From assembly GCA_002771355.1 (NCBI GenBank), contig PCSU01000012.1, forward strand, positions 1 to 29,912: 29,912 nt of DNA, given 5' to 3'. Of this stretch, positions 22,905 to 29,912 are shown in pieces. Numbering within the stretch: the first letter of the stretch is position 1; the number at the start of each line of letters is the position of its first letter. A program made the translations under genes and the position numbers. A model generated the notes under the pieces. It worked only from the letters and a program-made list of their open reading frames with translations. It did not search any database and was not told where the DNA came from. The DNA comes from a candidate division WWE3 bacterium CG22_combo_CG10-13_8_21_14_all_39_12. Its GTDB lineage: Bacteria; Patescibacteriota; 4484-211; GCA-002791395.

Positions 22905-24548
22905 TTACCTCCTCTCAAAAATATACACGCTTGGGTGGTCGAATACAAAGAAGGTTTCGTCAGGCGGGAAGATTCCGCCCATGCACCATAAACTCCACCA
23001 CGCACAATCTATATCCCTGGTAGAAAATGAGATTTGATCCCATTGTCCAGAATTAAAGAGGGTTTCGTAAAGGAGATTTCCTTGGGGATATTGAGAAGGG
23101 TTTGAAAGTCTGGTGTTGTATATGCGTTGGCTTAACGAGATGAAAATATCGGAATCATCTAGAATCGACTCCACAGAAGGTACTCCAACACCATCAGAAT
23201 CGTAGATGTTGTAAAGCGTTATGTTTGAAACAGGATGCACATTATTTGTGGGCAAAATTCCAAGGTCATACACTTCCGATCCAATCTGTTGCGTTTCAAA
23301 TGTATACGTATCAATCCAATCTGCAGCTTGAACCCGTGTATCTTTCCGTTCATAGACTTGCATAAACCATAGCCCACTTTCTACACTCCATACAGTTGTA
23401 AAAACTATTATTCCTTGAATGATTCTTTTGTTTATCCGTTGAGATAAAAATACAATTCCAATGATTATTAATACTGGAATTGCTGGAATCATGTAGCGAG
23501 TCCACTTAACGTACAACGCAAAATTAAACGAAAGATACAAAACACAGTACGAGATAAGGAGTACGTAGTAGGAGTTTTGAGGGGTACTGGTCTTGTAGTA
23601 AAGATTGGTAACAATTTTTATAGTCATCCACGCAAAACCGGCGATTGCAATTAATGTGAGTGGAATAGTCAGAATGTATGGGAACACACGTGTGAGTTGG
23701 TACAAAACCGGCGTGGTATTTATAAATTGTTGTGTGTAAAAAACGGGCAGACTTCCATTAGCAACGCCACTTTCATAATTTAAAGAATTCATGAATCCGT
23801 TCCAATCTAAAACATGATACGGGGAACTGATGACAGCTATACCAATCGTTATAACAGCAGCAGTGATAATTTTGGTTGAGAATATATTTCTCACGACGTT
23901 TTTGATTTCCATGGAAGGCTTTTCACATAAAAGGTGTGCAATAACGATAAGTGGAGCCATTGTTACTGAAGTAATTTTTGTACCTACGCTAAGACCTAAC
24001 ATTATCCCGAACAGAATATAAAATTTACGTTCTCCCGTTTTTACAATAGTAAAACTGAGTAAAAGTAGAAGCATATATTCAAGAGTTAACAAACTTTCAA
24101 ATGTTCCAAAGTGAGCAAACTGAATCATGCCGGGTGAAAATGCAACCCACGTTGCTCCTATGAGCGCTAGAGTTTTTGTGTGTTTGTGTGGGGTCAATGT
24201 TTTTTTTACTAATAGGTATGTAAGGGGAATGAGTGCAATTGATGATAGGGCTGCAAGTACCCTTCCTGTAATGGCAAAATGTTCGAATGATAATAGGTTG
24301 GTTGCAGTGAAAAAATTAAAAATAAATGTGACTGCATAAACTACATATATAGGAAACGCGCCGTACGCCCAAAACTGTGGATTGAATTGACCATGTCCAA
24401 AAGAAATATTGGTAACAGCTGAGATTATATTTCGCTCGTCAGGATGAAAAAAGTATCCATCACCCCAGGAAAGATTGTTAAGTCTTAGGAATCCACCAAT
24501 CAGGATTATGATGATGAGTAGAAAATGTTTTTTGAAATTTTGCCCCAC
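22905..24548 (-). CDS. GT39/PMT-like membrane glycosyltransferase, paralogue
   Basis: A 547-residue GT-C-type protein, counting from the GTG at 24548. The N-terminal loop carries YFFHPDERN (D37, E38), the family acidic pair, then WAYGAFPIYV. Many helices and a soluble C-terminal end (FVFDHPSVYIFERR) match the paralogue at 17050-18696. The open frame continues to 24833, but that part is antisense to the RNase P RNA and is neither hydrophobic nor family-like, so I reject it. TACAAT (13 bp before the GTG) gives an almost leaderless start. The soluble domain has a cysteine-rich turn, DIDCAWWSLWCMGG. Probably adds sugars from a lipid carrier to surface molecules; substrate unknown. Confidence 0.83.
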   Translation of the reverse strand: MGQNFKKHFLLIIIILIGGFLRLNNLSWGDGYFFHPDERNIISAVTNISFGHGQFNPQFWAYGAFPIYVVYAVTFIFNFFTATNLLSFEHFAITGRVLAALSSIALIPLTYLLVKKTLTPHKHTKTLALIGATWVAFSPGMIQFAHFGTFESLLTLEYMLLLLLSFTIVKTGERKFYILFGIMLGLSVGTKITSVTMAPLIVIAHLLCEKPSMEIKNVVRNIFSTKIITAAVITIGIAVISSPYHVLDWNGFMNSLNYESGVANGSLPVFYTQQFINTTPVLYQLTRVFPYILTIPLTLIAIAGFAWMTIKIVTNLYYKTSTPQNSYYVLLISYCVLYLSFNFALYVKWTRYMIPAIPVLIIIGIVFLSQRINKRIIQGIIVFTTVWSVESGLWFMQVYERKDTRVQAADWIDTYTFETQQIGSEVYDLGILPTNNVHPVSNITLYNIYDSDGVGVPSVESILDDSDIFISLSQRIYNTRLSNPSQYPQGNLLYETLFNSGQWDQISFSTRDIDCAWWSLWCMGGIFPPDETFFVFDHPSVYIFERR

Positions 24549-24555
24549 GAAAGCA

Positions 24556-24568
24556 ATTGTACTATAAT
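24556..24568. promoter_or_regulatory. Interlocked divergent -10 elements (rnpB and glycosyltransferase)
   Basis: TATAAT on the + strand (24563-24568) lies 6-11 bp before the rnpB 5' end. TACAAT on the - strand (24556-24561) lies 13 bp before the GTG at 24548. The two hexamers are one base apart, so the promoters cannot easily be occupied at once. Confidence 0.6.
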
Positions 24569-24573
24569 GGTAT

Positions 24574-24982
24574 GGCTTTACGGGAAGCAGGAAACCGGCT
24601 CGTTTACGGGCAGGAAAGTCCAGACTCCAAAGGACAATGGGACGGGGTGTAAGCCCCGACACAAGTGCATTTATGTGCGAGTGCTGGTGTTTTGGTTTCG
24701 AAAGAAACCGAAAACAGGTGGTGAATTGACACCACTTGAGACCCACAGAGACGATTCGAGTTCTTATCTCTTTACGAAGTGAACTCGGGGTGAAACGTAG
24801 CAGAGTACTGCTTTTTGAATAATTGCTTTGCAATTTTTCTTACGGGAATCCCACCTGGAGCAACTCCCGACCGGTGTGTTTGAGGCGGTCCGCTGAGCAC
24901 CAAGGATGGAGGCAAAGATAGATGGTTTCTAACCTTCCTTATGGAAGGAAACAGAATCTGGCTTATAACTTCTCGTAGAGCC
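24574..24982 (+). ncRNA. rnpB: RNase P RNA (bacterial type A-like)
   Basis: The catalytic RNA that removes tRNA 5' leaders. Recognised by conserved regions: AGGAAAGTCCAGACTCC near the 5' end (P4 strand), GGGTGAAACGTAGCAGAG, CCACCTGGAGCAA, AGATAGATGGTTTCT, and the terminal ACAGAATCTGGCTTAT. The ends were set by the long P1 helix GGCTTTACGGGAAG (24574-24587) with CTTCTCGTAGAGCC (24969-24982), 14 pairs including two G-U. The length of about 409 nt is typical. No strong terminator follows, and the G5-3D gene starts 27 bp later. Confidence 0.95.
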
Positions 24983-25008
24983 CAAGAAATTGTAATAGAA
25001 AAAAGAAC

Positions 25009-25731
25009 ATGAAAATTATCTCCACTACGTTAGTTGTATTTGTTGTTGGATCCATACTTGTCATTGGGGTAACGAAACTGTTTCCAGAGTCTCATGTTCT
25101 TGCTTGGGAGCATCCAGAATTACCGGGTGATATTTTAGGTGTATCAAATATAAGGCGTTTACCTGAAACTCAAACTTCTTTTGATATAAGCTCGGATGTT
25201 GTAGTTACTGATGTTGGGTATGAAACCGAACAATTCGATTCTGAGGATTATTTTTTAGGTGATGAGGTAGTCGTACAGGAAGGATTATATGGATCAATTA
25301 CGCGAACGTACGATGTGTATTTGTGGGACGGTGAAGAGGTGGATCGGCGGGTTGTGTCTGAAGAACGTATTAATCCCCAAACTAAAAGAATTGCCGTAGG
25401 AACTAAAAAGAATTACCGAATGATGGATACCCCTGATGGAAGTATTACCTACTACGACGTATTAAGCATGTGGTCAACAAGCTATGACGGAAATTGTAGA
25501 GGATGTACAGGCAAGACGTATACCGGTGCGTTGGTTGATCATGGTGTGTGTGCGGTAGATCCACGAGTAATTCCTCTCTACACAAAGATGTTTATTCCTG
25601 GTTACGGGTTTTGCCGAGCTCTTGATATTGGTGGATCAATTAAAGGAAACAAGATTGATCTTGGATTTGAAAACGTGAAGAACGGATGGTGGAGTTCCAG
25701 ATGGACGGACGTTTACCTACTCGATGAGTAG
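25009..25731 (+). CDS. G5-3D domain cell-wall protein
   Basis: A 240-residue protein with an N-terminal membrane anchor (about 3-22), a G5 domain (about 90-133: SITRTYDVYLWDG, then RINPQTKRIAVGTKK) and a C-terminal 3D domain with the three family aspartates D184 (AVDP), D206 (ALDIGG) and D217 (KIDLGF). The 3D domain forms the double-psi barrel active site of MltA/RpfB-related lytic enzymes, so it probably cuts or binds peptidoglycan. Extra cysteines C163, C166, C181 and C202 may form disulfides. No lysozyme-like domain is present. The gene follows rnpB by 27 bp and may be read through from it; TAATAG at 24993 could also be a -10. Confidence 0.9.
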   Translation: MKIISTTLVVFVVGSILVIGVTKLFPESHVLAWEHPELPGDILGVSNIRRLPETQTSFDISSDVVVTDVGYETEQFDSEDYFLGDEVVVQEGLYGSITRTYDVYLWDGEEVDRRVVSEERINPQTKRIAVGTKKNYRMMDTPDGSITYYDVLSMWSTSYDGNCRGCTGKTYTGALVDHGVCAVDPRVIPLYTKMFIPGYGFCRALDIGGSIKGNKIDLGFENVKNGWWSSRWTDVYLLDE

Positions 25732-25734
25732 CTT

Positions 25735-25758
25735 CCTAATCGAAGATTAGGTTCTTAG
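25735..25758. terminator. Hairpin between convergent genes
   Basis: CCTAATC (25735-25741), loop GAA, GATTAGG (25745-25751), then TTCTTAGT. It begins four bases after the G5-3D stop and 23 bp before the YidC gene end, so it may terminate one or both convergent transcripts. The T-tract is weak. Confidence 0.45.
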
Positions 25759-25773
25759 TTAAAGTCTACGTAA

Positions 25774-26499
25774 TTACCTTTTCTTCTCTTGTGCAAGATT
25801 GCTGATGTGTTTTATCTCTCTCACGAAAATGAAGATAATGCTGACAATGAGTGTTGTGATTACGAAGAGTTTTTTACCAGCTGGCATGGTGTACAGATAA
25901 ATAAAGGTTGCTGTAGGGAGTAGGAACTGTACAAGATAGTCACGTCGTGTGGGGGGGATGGGTGAGAAGGTTATGTTTAACGTTTCTACTACAAAAAGTA
26001 ATGCTGCACTCAGTAGGTTAAGCATTACGTTAGGGTGTGTTAAATCAATAGTTCCCATGAACATGAGGTTGAAAGGTTGTTCTATTTCAGGCATCCAGTC
26101 GTATAAAAGATGGAGGCCTTCACCTGTTAGTCCATTACTAAAGACAAACCATAAAATAACTGCAATGGCGAGTTGGATTCCGATGTTTATACCTTCAAAT
26201 ACGACCGTACTTTTATTAATGGTTACTAATTTTTTCTTTAACTCTTGGAATTTTAATGGTTCGCTGGTTGCGTACCGTTCTTCAATTTCTGCATAATCTG
26301 TTCCAATCTTGCGACGTTCTTCTTCAGATTCAGTTGATTTAATAGCAAGCGGGAGAAGCAAAACACGTATGAGAAGGGTGAATAAGATCACAGCAAGACC
26401 CATGTCCGGGTTTTCCATGACCTTTCCCAATAAGTAGTACATGTAAACTAAGGCGTTTAGAAATGGTTGATAAAATATTGCAATTATTAGCTCAATCAT
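25774..26499 (-). CDS. yidC: YidC/Oxa1-family membrane protein insertase
   Basis: A 241-residue insertase that helps proteins enter the membrane, alone or with Sec. Core features are the first conserved helix with its groove arginine (ALVYMYYLLGK, then FTLLIRVLLLPLAIKS), the cytoplasmic coiled-coil loop (ESEEERRKIGTDYAEIEERY), and later helices through LLPTATFIYLYTMPAGKKLFVITT. It has no large N-terminal periplasmic domain, as in Gram-positive-type YidC. The basic tail NLAQEKKR faces the cytoplasm. It starts 12 bp after the D,D-carboxypeptidase stop, so the two are probably one unit. It is not next to rpmH/rnpA as in many bacteria. Confidence 0.92.
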   Translation of the reverse strand: MIELIIAIFYQPFLNALVYMYYLLGKVMENPDMGLAVILFTLLIRVLLLPLAIKSTESEEERRKIGTDYAEIEERYATSEPLKFQELKKKLVTINKSTVVFEGINIGIQLAIAVILWFVFSNGLTGEGLHLLYDWMPEIEQPFNLMFMGTIDLTHPNVMLNLLSAALLFVVETLNITFSPIPPTRRDYLVQFLLPTATFIYLYTMPAGKKLFVITTLIVSIIFIFVREIKHISNLAQEKKR

Positions 26500-26511
26500 G
26501 TTGGTGTGATT

Positions 26512-27468
26512 TTATTCCCACGTATAATTATTGTATACCCAATCAATTAGTAAGCGTGTATCTGTTTCACGCTCACGACTATTTGCAACAACTATAATAA
26601 CCTCATGGCCGTTTCTTTCAATTGATGTAATGAGCAGTCCGTTTGCAAGTGGTGTCCATCCAGTTTTTACGCCCGTAACACCTTTAACTGTAGTTAATAA
26701 TTCATTGGTTGATGTTACAGAGTATGTTTTTTGTGGGATAAGAGTTGATGAAGCTGTAAACGTTGGCATTGAAACGATACCCCTAAATTCAGGTTCTTTC
26801 AGTGCAAACACTGTTAATATTGATAGATCATATGCCGTGGAGATGTTGTTTTGACTATCATACCCAATAGGATTAGAGAATGATGTATTGGATAAATGGG
26901 TTGCGTGTGCCAAATCATTCATTTTGGAAACAAAGGTATCGTAACCGTTGGGATGATTAATGGCTAGAGTATAGGCTGCATCATTTGCAGATCCAATAAG
27001 TAAAAGTCGAATTAAATCATGGGCGCTCAGTTGATCCCCCGGAACTAGATCTGCCGAACTGCCCTGCGACTGTTGGTAAATATCTGAGGGGACAGTCAAA
27101 ATATCGGAATTTGAATATGTTGACAGGGCAACTAATGCGGTTGCAATTTTGGTTGTAGAGGCAGGGTATTGTGGTATGTGTGAGTTTTTTTCAAAGAGGG
27201 GGGTTGCACTCTCAAGGTCAATTATTACCGCACTCTCGGCTAGTATTTGTGGTTGTGATGTTTCAGATTTTTTTACGGGGACAATTGGAATATTAACTAA
27301 GATGTCTCCAAATGTTTGAGAAGGTAATTGCCGTGTTGTTGGTATAGAAATAGCCCCCAATACGTTACTTGAAGTTTTGGGAATGTCATTTGAAGCTACA
27401 GCAATCGATACAATACCAATGGCAGCAACAGTAGAAAAGGTGAGTGAGATGATTTTAAAAATTCTCAT
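26512..27468 (-). CDS. dacA: D-alanyl-D-alanine carboxypeptidase (S11, DacA-type)
   Basis: A 318-residue exported enzyme that trims the last D-Ala of peptidoglycan stem peptides. The N-terminal hydrophobic signal (about 4-25) is followed by the three S11 active-site motifs: S104-T-T-K107 (YPASTTKIAT), S160-A-N162 (IGSANDAAY) and K268-T-G270 (GVKTGWTP). It lacks the C-terminal beta domain and amphipathic anchor of E. coli PBP5. I chose the ATG at 27468; starts further upstream (to 27546) would run through the divergent promoter region and add a non-signal segment. It is the first gene of the unit with yidC. Confidence 0.92.
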   Translation of the reverse strand: MRIFKIISLTFSTVAAIGIVSIAVASNDIPKTSSNVLGAISIPTTRQLPSQTFGDILVNIPIVPVKKSETSQPQILAESAVIIDLESATPLFEKNSHIPQYPASTTKIATALVALSTYSNSDILTVPSDIYQQSQGSSADLVPGDQLSAHDLIRLLLIGSANDAAYTLAINHPNGYDTFVSKMNDLAHATHLSNTSFSNPIGYDSQNNISTAYDLSILTVFALKEPEFRGIVSMPTFTASSTLIPQKTYSVTSTNELLTTVKGVTGVKTGWTPLANGLLITSIERNGHEVIIVVANSRERETDTRLLIDWVYNNYTWE

Positions 27469-27503
27469 AATATGCACTATTAAAAAATGTCCCTTAAATA
27501 AGG

Positions 27504-27509
27504 TAAAAT
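27504..27509 (+). promoter_or_regulatory. -10 element of the ksgA gene
   Basis: TAAAAT with its first base 12 bp before the ATG at 27516, giving a predicted leaderless mRNA. The -35 is weak. It lies in the 47-bp divergent gap with the carboxypeptidase gene. Confidence 0.5.
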
Positions 27510-27515
27510 TGTAAC

Positions 27516-28358
27516 ATGTATACATACTCCACGTACTCGAATGCAACCAAAGTTAAAGAAATATTTGGCCAGCTTCCTATTGATCCTGATAAGAAAAAAG
27601 GTCAAAACTTTATGATTAATACTACCGTGGTTGATCGAATTATGGATGTAATTTCATCATTAGTATCAAAAGATACAAATGTAGTAGAAATTGGTGGTGG
27701 GCTCGGTGCATTTTCTGTTCCATTAGCTCATATCGCAAATCAATATGTGGTGTACGAGGTTGACCAGTTTTTACAGGTTTTATTAGCACAACAGCTCAAA
27801 GAATGTCCAAACGCACGAGTTGAGTTATCAAATATTTTAGACGAGAAGCAGCTAGCCTTTGGCTCACCAGAAACGTTTGTGTTTGGTTCGTTACCATACT
27901 CAATTACTTCACCAATTTTCCATAAACTTATTGTTGAGTGGTCTCTACAGTGGCAAACGGGTTTGTTTATTATTCAAAAAGATGTAGCCGAGAAAATAAC
28001 ATCGGTTGCCCCCCAGTCATCGTATTGGAATCACTTTATGGGAGGATTTTGTATGTGTAAAACACTATTTACAATTCCAGGCTCGTCATTTTGGCCACAA
28101 CCATCAGTTGAATCGTCTGTCTTGTTATGTGAAAGACGGGATCTTAACATATCGCTTGATCCTAAGAAATGGTCAGTATTTTTGCATAAAGTTCACAATA
28201 CCCCGCGGCGGCAGATATCTGCCCAGTTTGAAGTTAAAGATTTAGATGAAGCATTGATTGATTCTGAAAAACGTCCTCAAGAACTTGAATCAGATCAGGT
28301 GTATCGTTTGTATAAAATTGTTGAAGGTTTAAGCGATCAAGAACCTACAAATCTTTGA
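27516..28358 (+). CDS. rsmA: 16S rRNA adenine dimethyltransferase
   Basis: A 280-residue SAM-dependent enzyme (KsgA/RsmA) that dimethylates two adjacent adenines near the 3' end of 16S rRNA. Motifs: KKKGQNFMIN at the start of the fold (27-36), SAM-binding EIGGGLGAFS (58-67), acidic E81 and motif IV SLPYSIT (S125-Y128). Most family members have NLPY at motif IV; serine here is unusual but is allowed in adenine-N6 methyltransferases generally. The C-terminal part is shorter and poorly conserved, yet QPSVESSVL fits the KsgA pattern. The gene is divergent from dacA and overlaps the histidine kinase gene tail to tail by 14 bp. Confidence 0.88.
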   Translation: MYTYSTYSNATKVKEIFGQLPIDPDKKKGQNFMINTTVVDRIMDVISSLVSKDTNVVEIGGGLGAFSVPLAHIANQYVVYEVDQFLQVLLAQQLKECPNARVELSNILDEKQLAFGSPETFVFGSLPYSITSPIFHKLIVEWSLQWQTGLFIIQKDVAEKITSVAPQSSYWNHFMGGFCMCKTLFTIPGSSFWPQPSVESSVLLCERRDLNISLDPKKWSVFLHKVHNTPRRQISAQFEVKDLDEALIDSEKRPQELESDQVYRLYKIVEGLSDQEPTNL

Positions 28359-29583
28359 GATCACTTTTTACATACTTCGGAAGAGAAATTATAAACTCGG
28401 CTACGGGAGGGTGATTATTTAGAGAAATTTTCCCCCCGTGTGCTTCTACTATTTGTTGGCTTAAGTATAGGCCAAGTCCAGTTCCGGCTTGTGATTGATG
28501 CTCTTTTGAGCGAGCATATTTTGAAAACATGCGTTTACCAATATCTTGAGGAACCCCACCTCCATCATCACTCACCGATACGGAAATAGAATCACCATGT
28601 TCATCAATTGAAAGGGAAATGTACGAACCAGTAGTATTGTATTTGACTGCATTACTTAATAGATTATCAATGGATGCCTTTAATTGTTCTTCGTCGCATT
28701 TAATAATCGTGTCTGAATCGATATGCGAAGTATAGGTAAAGGTAAGACCATGGTCTTTTGCTAGTGAAGAGTATTTATCGATGAGTGATTCAACAATTTC
28801 TTCAATCTTTTTTAGATTAAAATTAAATTTCATACGTTTTGATGCAAGGTCTGCAAGCTTAATGAGTCTTTTTGCCTGTTCATCAAACACTGTTAACTTT
28901 TTGCCAATTCGATCAATCGCCATATTAAAGTCATCACTTCCAGGTTGTGTTTCCCCGAGAACTTCAAGGTATCCTTTTATGACCGTTAGTGGTGCGCGTA
29001 GGTTATGAGATGCAAGAGATACAAACTCATTTTTTAGTTCTTCGGATATATGGGTGTCTTCAAGGGTTTTCAGTAAATGTTTTTTCTCTTGATCAGATTC
29101 AATATAGAGGTGACTCACCAACCCAGAGATTCCTGAAGCCATAAACAAAAGCATACTTCTAAACACGATTACCATTGAGTCAAGATCGGTTGATACGGAT
29201 GTTGCAAACAAATAGAGTGCACTGCTTACAATACCTGAAATGAGAGCTGCATTTAATCCTGAAGGAATTCCAAACGCAAAATTCGCAAACAGAGCAATGA
29301 GGTAAAGTTCAGTATTAAGAATGTTTAAAAAATAAAGGATGCCAACAATAACAATCATATTAATGGGGCCAATAATGGAATAAATCCTTGTGCGATGTAT
29401 AGGAGAGGTTATGGCATAAGCCATTGCAGGGATTTCATACGCTTCCGTTGCAAGAATAATGAGTATTGCAACACCTATTTGTATTGCGGTGAATTCTTGA
29501 GTAAAAAGGAGTAATAAGGCAACAAATTTTATAAAAATTCTAATAGTAATGGTAACTTTGTCGGGGCGTGTAAGGTTATTCAT
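28345..29583 (-). CDS. Multi-pass sensor histidine kinase
   Basis: A 412-residue kinase with five to six hydrophobic segments in the first 160 residues and no large outside domain, so it may sense something within the membrane. The cytoplasmic part has the dimerisation helix with H193 (SLASHNLRAPLTV), the N box with N311 (DNLLSNAVKYN), G1 DDGGGVP (339-345) and G2 GTGLGL (367-372). A Cys at 296 lies before the N box. No response regulator gene is next to it here, though one could lie beyond the window. The stop overlaps the ksgA stop region by 14 bp. The TATTAA 12 bp before its ATG would fit a leaderless start. Confidence 0.88.
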   Translation of the reverse strand: MNNLTRPDKVTITIRIFIKFVALLLLFTQEFTAIQIGVAILIILATEAYEIPAMAYAITSPIHRTRIYSIIGPINMIVIVGILYFLNILNTELYLIALFANFAFGIPSGLNAALISGIVSSALYLFATSVSTDLDSMVIVFRSMLLFMASGISGLVSHLYIESDQEKKHLLKTLEDTHISEELKNEFVSLASHNLRAPLTVIKGYLEVLGETQPGSDDFNMAIDRIGKKLTVFDEQAKRLIKLADLASKRMKFNFNLKKIEEIVESLIDKYSSLAKDHGLTFTYTSHIDSDTIIKCDEEQLKASIDNLLSNAVKYNTTGSYISLSIDEHGDSISVSVSDDGGGVPQDIGKRMFSKYARSKEHQSQAGTGLGLYLSQQIVEAHGGKISLNNHPPVAEFIISLPKYVKSDLKDL

Positions 29584-29600
29584 TGATAATTAATAGTACG

Positions 29601-29912
29601 TTATGTAAACCATATTTCAAGAACAATAAGAAGTGCAAGCGTAAATCCCCCAGTGAAAACATTAAATGTATTGGTAAGTGATAGTAAAACGATTATGGTA
29701 AGTGCACTTGAAATCCATACTCCTTGTTTTAGACCTTTGCGTGTAAGGAATCGTTTGTCAATAAATGGTGAAAAGTATGAGTGAATAGGGTAGAGTATGA
29801 GTGCAATAAGTGATGTTACCCCAAACCAGATTCCTGCAAGGAGTAACAAAACAATAGGAGTGTCTACAATTCCCTCAGTGGTATAGGGGGAAACATTGGT
29901 TACAATAAATCC
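29601..29912 (-). CDS. Membrane protein, cut by the window end
   Basis: The frame stays open to the last base, so only the C-terminal 103 residues are visible. The segment has at least three hydrophobic stretches (IVLLLLAGIWFGVTSLIALI, the ISSALTIIVLLSL region and the end FTLALLIVLEIWF) and a basic loop DKRFLTRKGLKQG. The first visible residues GFIVTNVSPYTTEG look like an extracellular loop. It lies 17 bp before the histidine kinase gene in the same direction, so the two may be co-transcribed. No family assigned. Confidence 0.6.
   Translation of the reverse strand, partial: GFIVTNVSPYTTEGIVDTPIVLLLLAGIWFGVTSLIALILYPIHSYFSPFIDKRFLTRKGLKQGVWISSALTIIVLLSLTNTFNVFTGGFTLALLIVLEIWFT

Noticed and set aside
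24549..24833. N-terminal extension of the glycosyltransferase at 22905
   Set aside because: This stretch is antisense to RNase P RNA, is not hydrophobic or family-like, and a GTG with a nearby -10 exists at 24548.

Overview
The window looks like chromosomal sequence from an AT-rich ultrasmall bacterium of the Candidate Phyla Radiation (Patescibacteria, possibly a Microgenomates relative). This is inference. It rests on the small secreted and membrane proteins, Pro/Thr-rich surface proteins, GT-C and DUF2298 membrane enzymes, sparse Shine-Dalgarno sequences and many start codons placed exactly where transcription should begin. TGA is used as a normal stop, for example in an ATGA overlap at 11399-11402, so the UGA-glycine code of Gracilibacteria/SR1 does not apply. 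Core markers present are tRNA-Glu, RNase P RNA, rsmA/ksgA and a YidC homologue.

Region 1 (1-10922, + strand) is the most interesting part: a metal-handling island, most likely for copper, behind a decayed EamA transporter gene. It forms four transcription units (869-2241, probably running on into the ATPase at 2306-4444; 4509-5159; 5214-9296; 9348-10922). Each starts with the same promoter module: a 7-4-7 direct repeat of the type CTTCATC-TTTA-CTTCATC, ten bases to a -10 hexamer, then the start codon on or next to the predicted transcription start. The genes encode a CopB-type P1B ATPase (CPH motif), a CcdA/DsbD-type thiol transporter, three DUF1573 proteins with C-x-C motifs (one fused to a CcmH-like Cys domain, one to a rhodanese), a Met/His-rich SHOCT protein, a Cys-rich protein with a C-C...H...C-H-x-M-x-M core, a CCAHH membrane protein, and an OmpR-type response regulator with its CusS-like kinase. 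The kinase/regulator pair lies inside one of the controlled units, which suggests autoregulation. My model is a metal-responsive extracytoplasmic thiol/copper relay built around DUF1573 proteins.

Region 2 (11071-24548, mostly - strand) holds tRNA-Glu(CTC) and a long cell-envelope block: a zinc-ribbon-like small protein, membrane proteins, a CAP-domain protein with Pro/Thr-rich stalk, a VirB2/TrbC-like protein with Pro/Thr-rich segment, a DUF2298 protein, two paralogous GT39-like membrane glycosyltransferases, an M23 peptidase, a zinc-ribbon Nudix hydrolase and a probable glycosyltransferase. The gaps at 20491-21051 and 22480-22904 carry repeated hairpin elements, an 18-bp perfect inverted repeat and a REP-like hairpin.

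Region 3 (24548-29912) has rnpB divergent from a glycosyltransferase gene with interleaved promoters, a G5-3D cell-wall protein, YidC, a D,D-carboxypeptidase, KsgA with an unusual SLPY motif, a multi-pass histidine kinase overlapping ksgA tail to tail, and a membrane protein cut by the window end.
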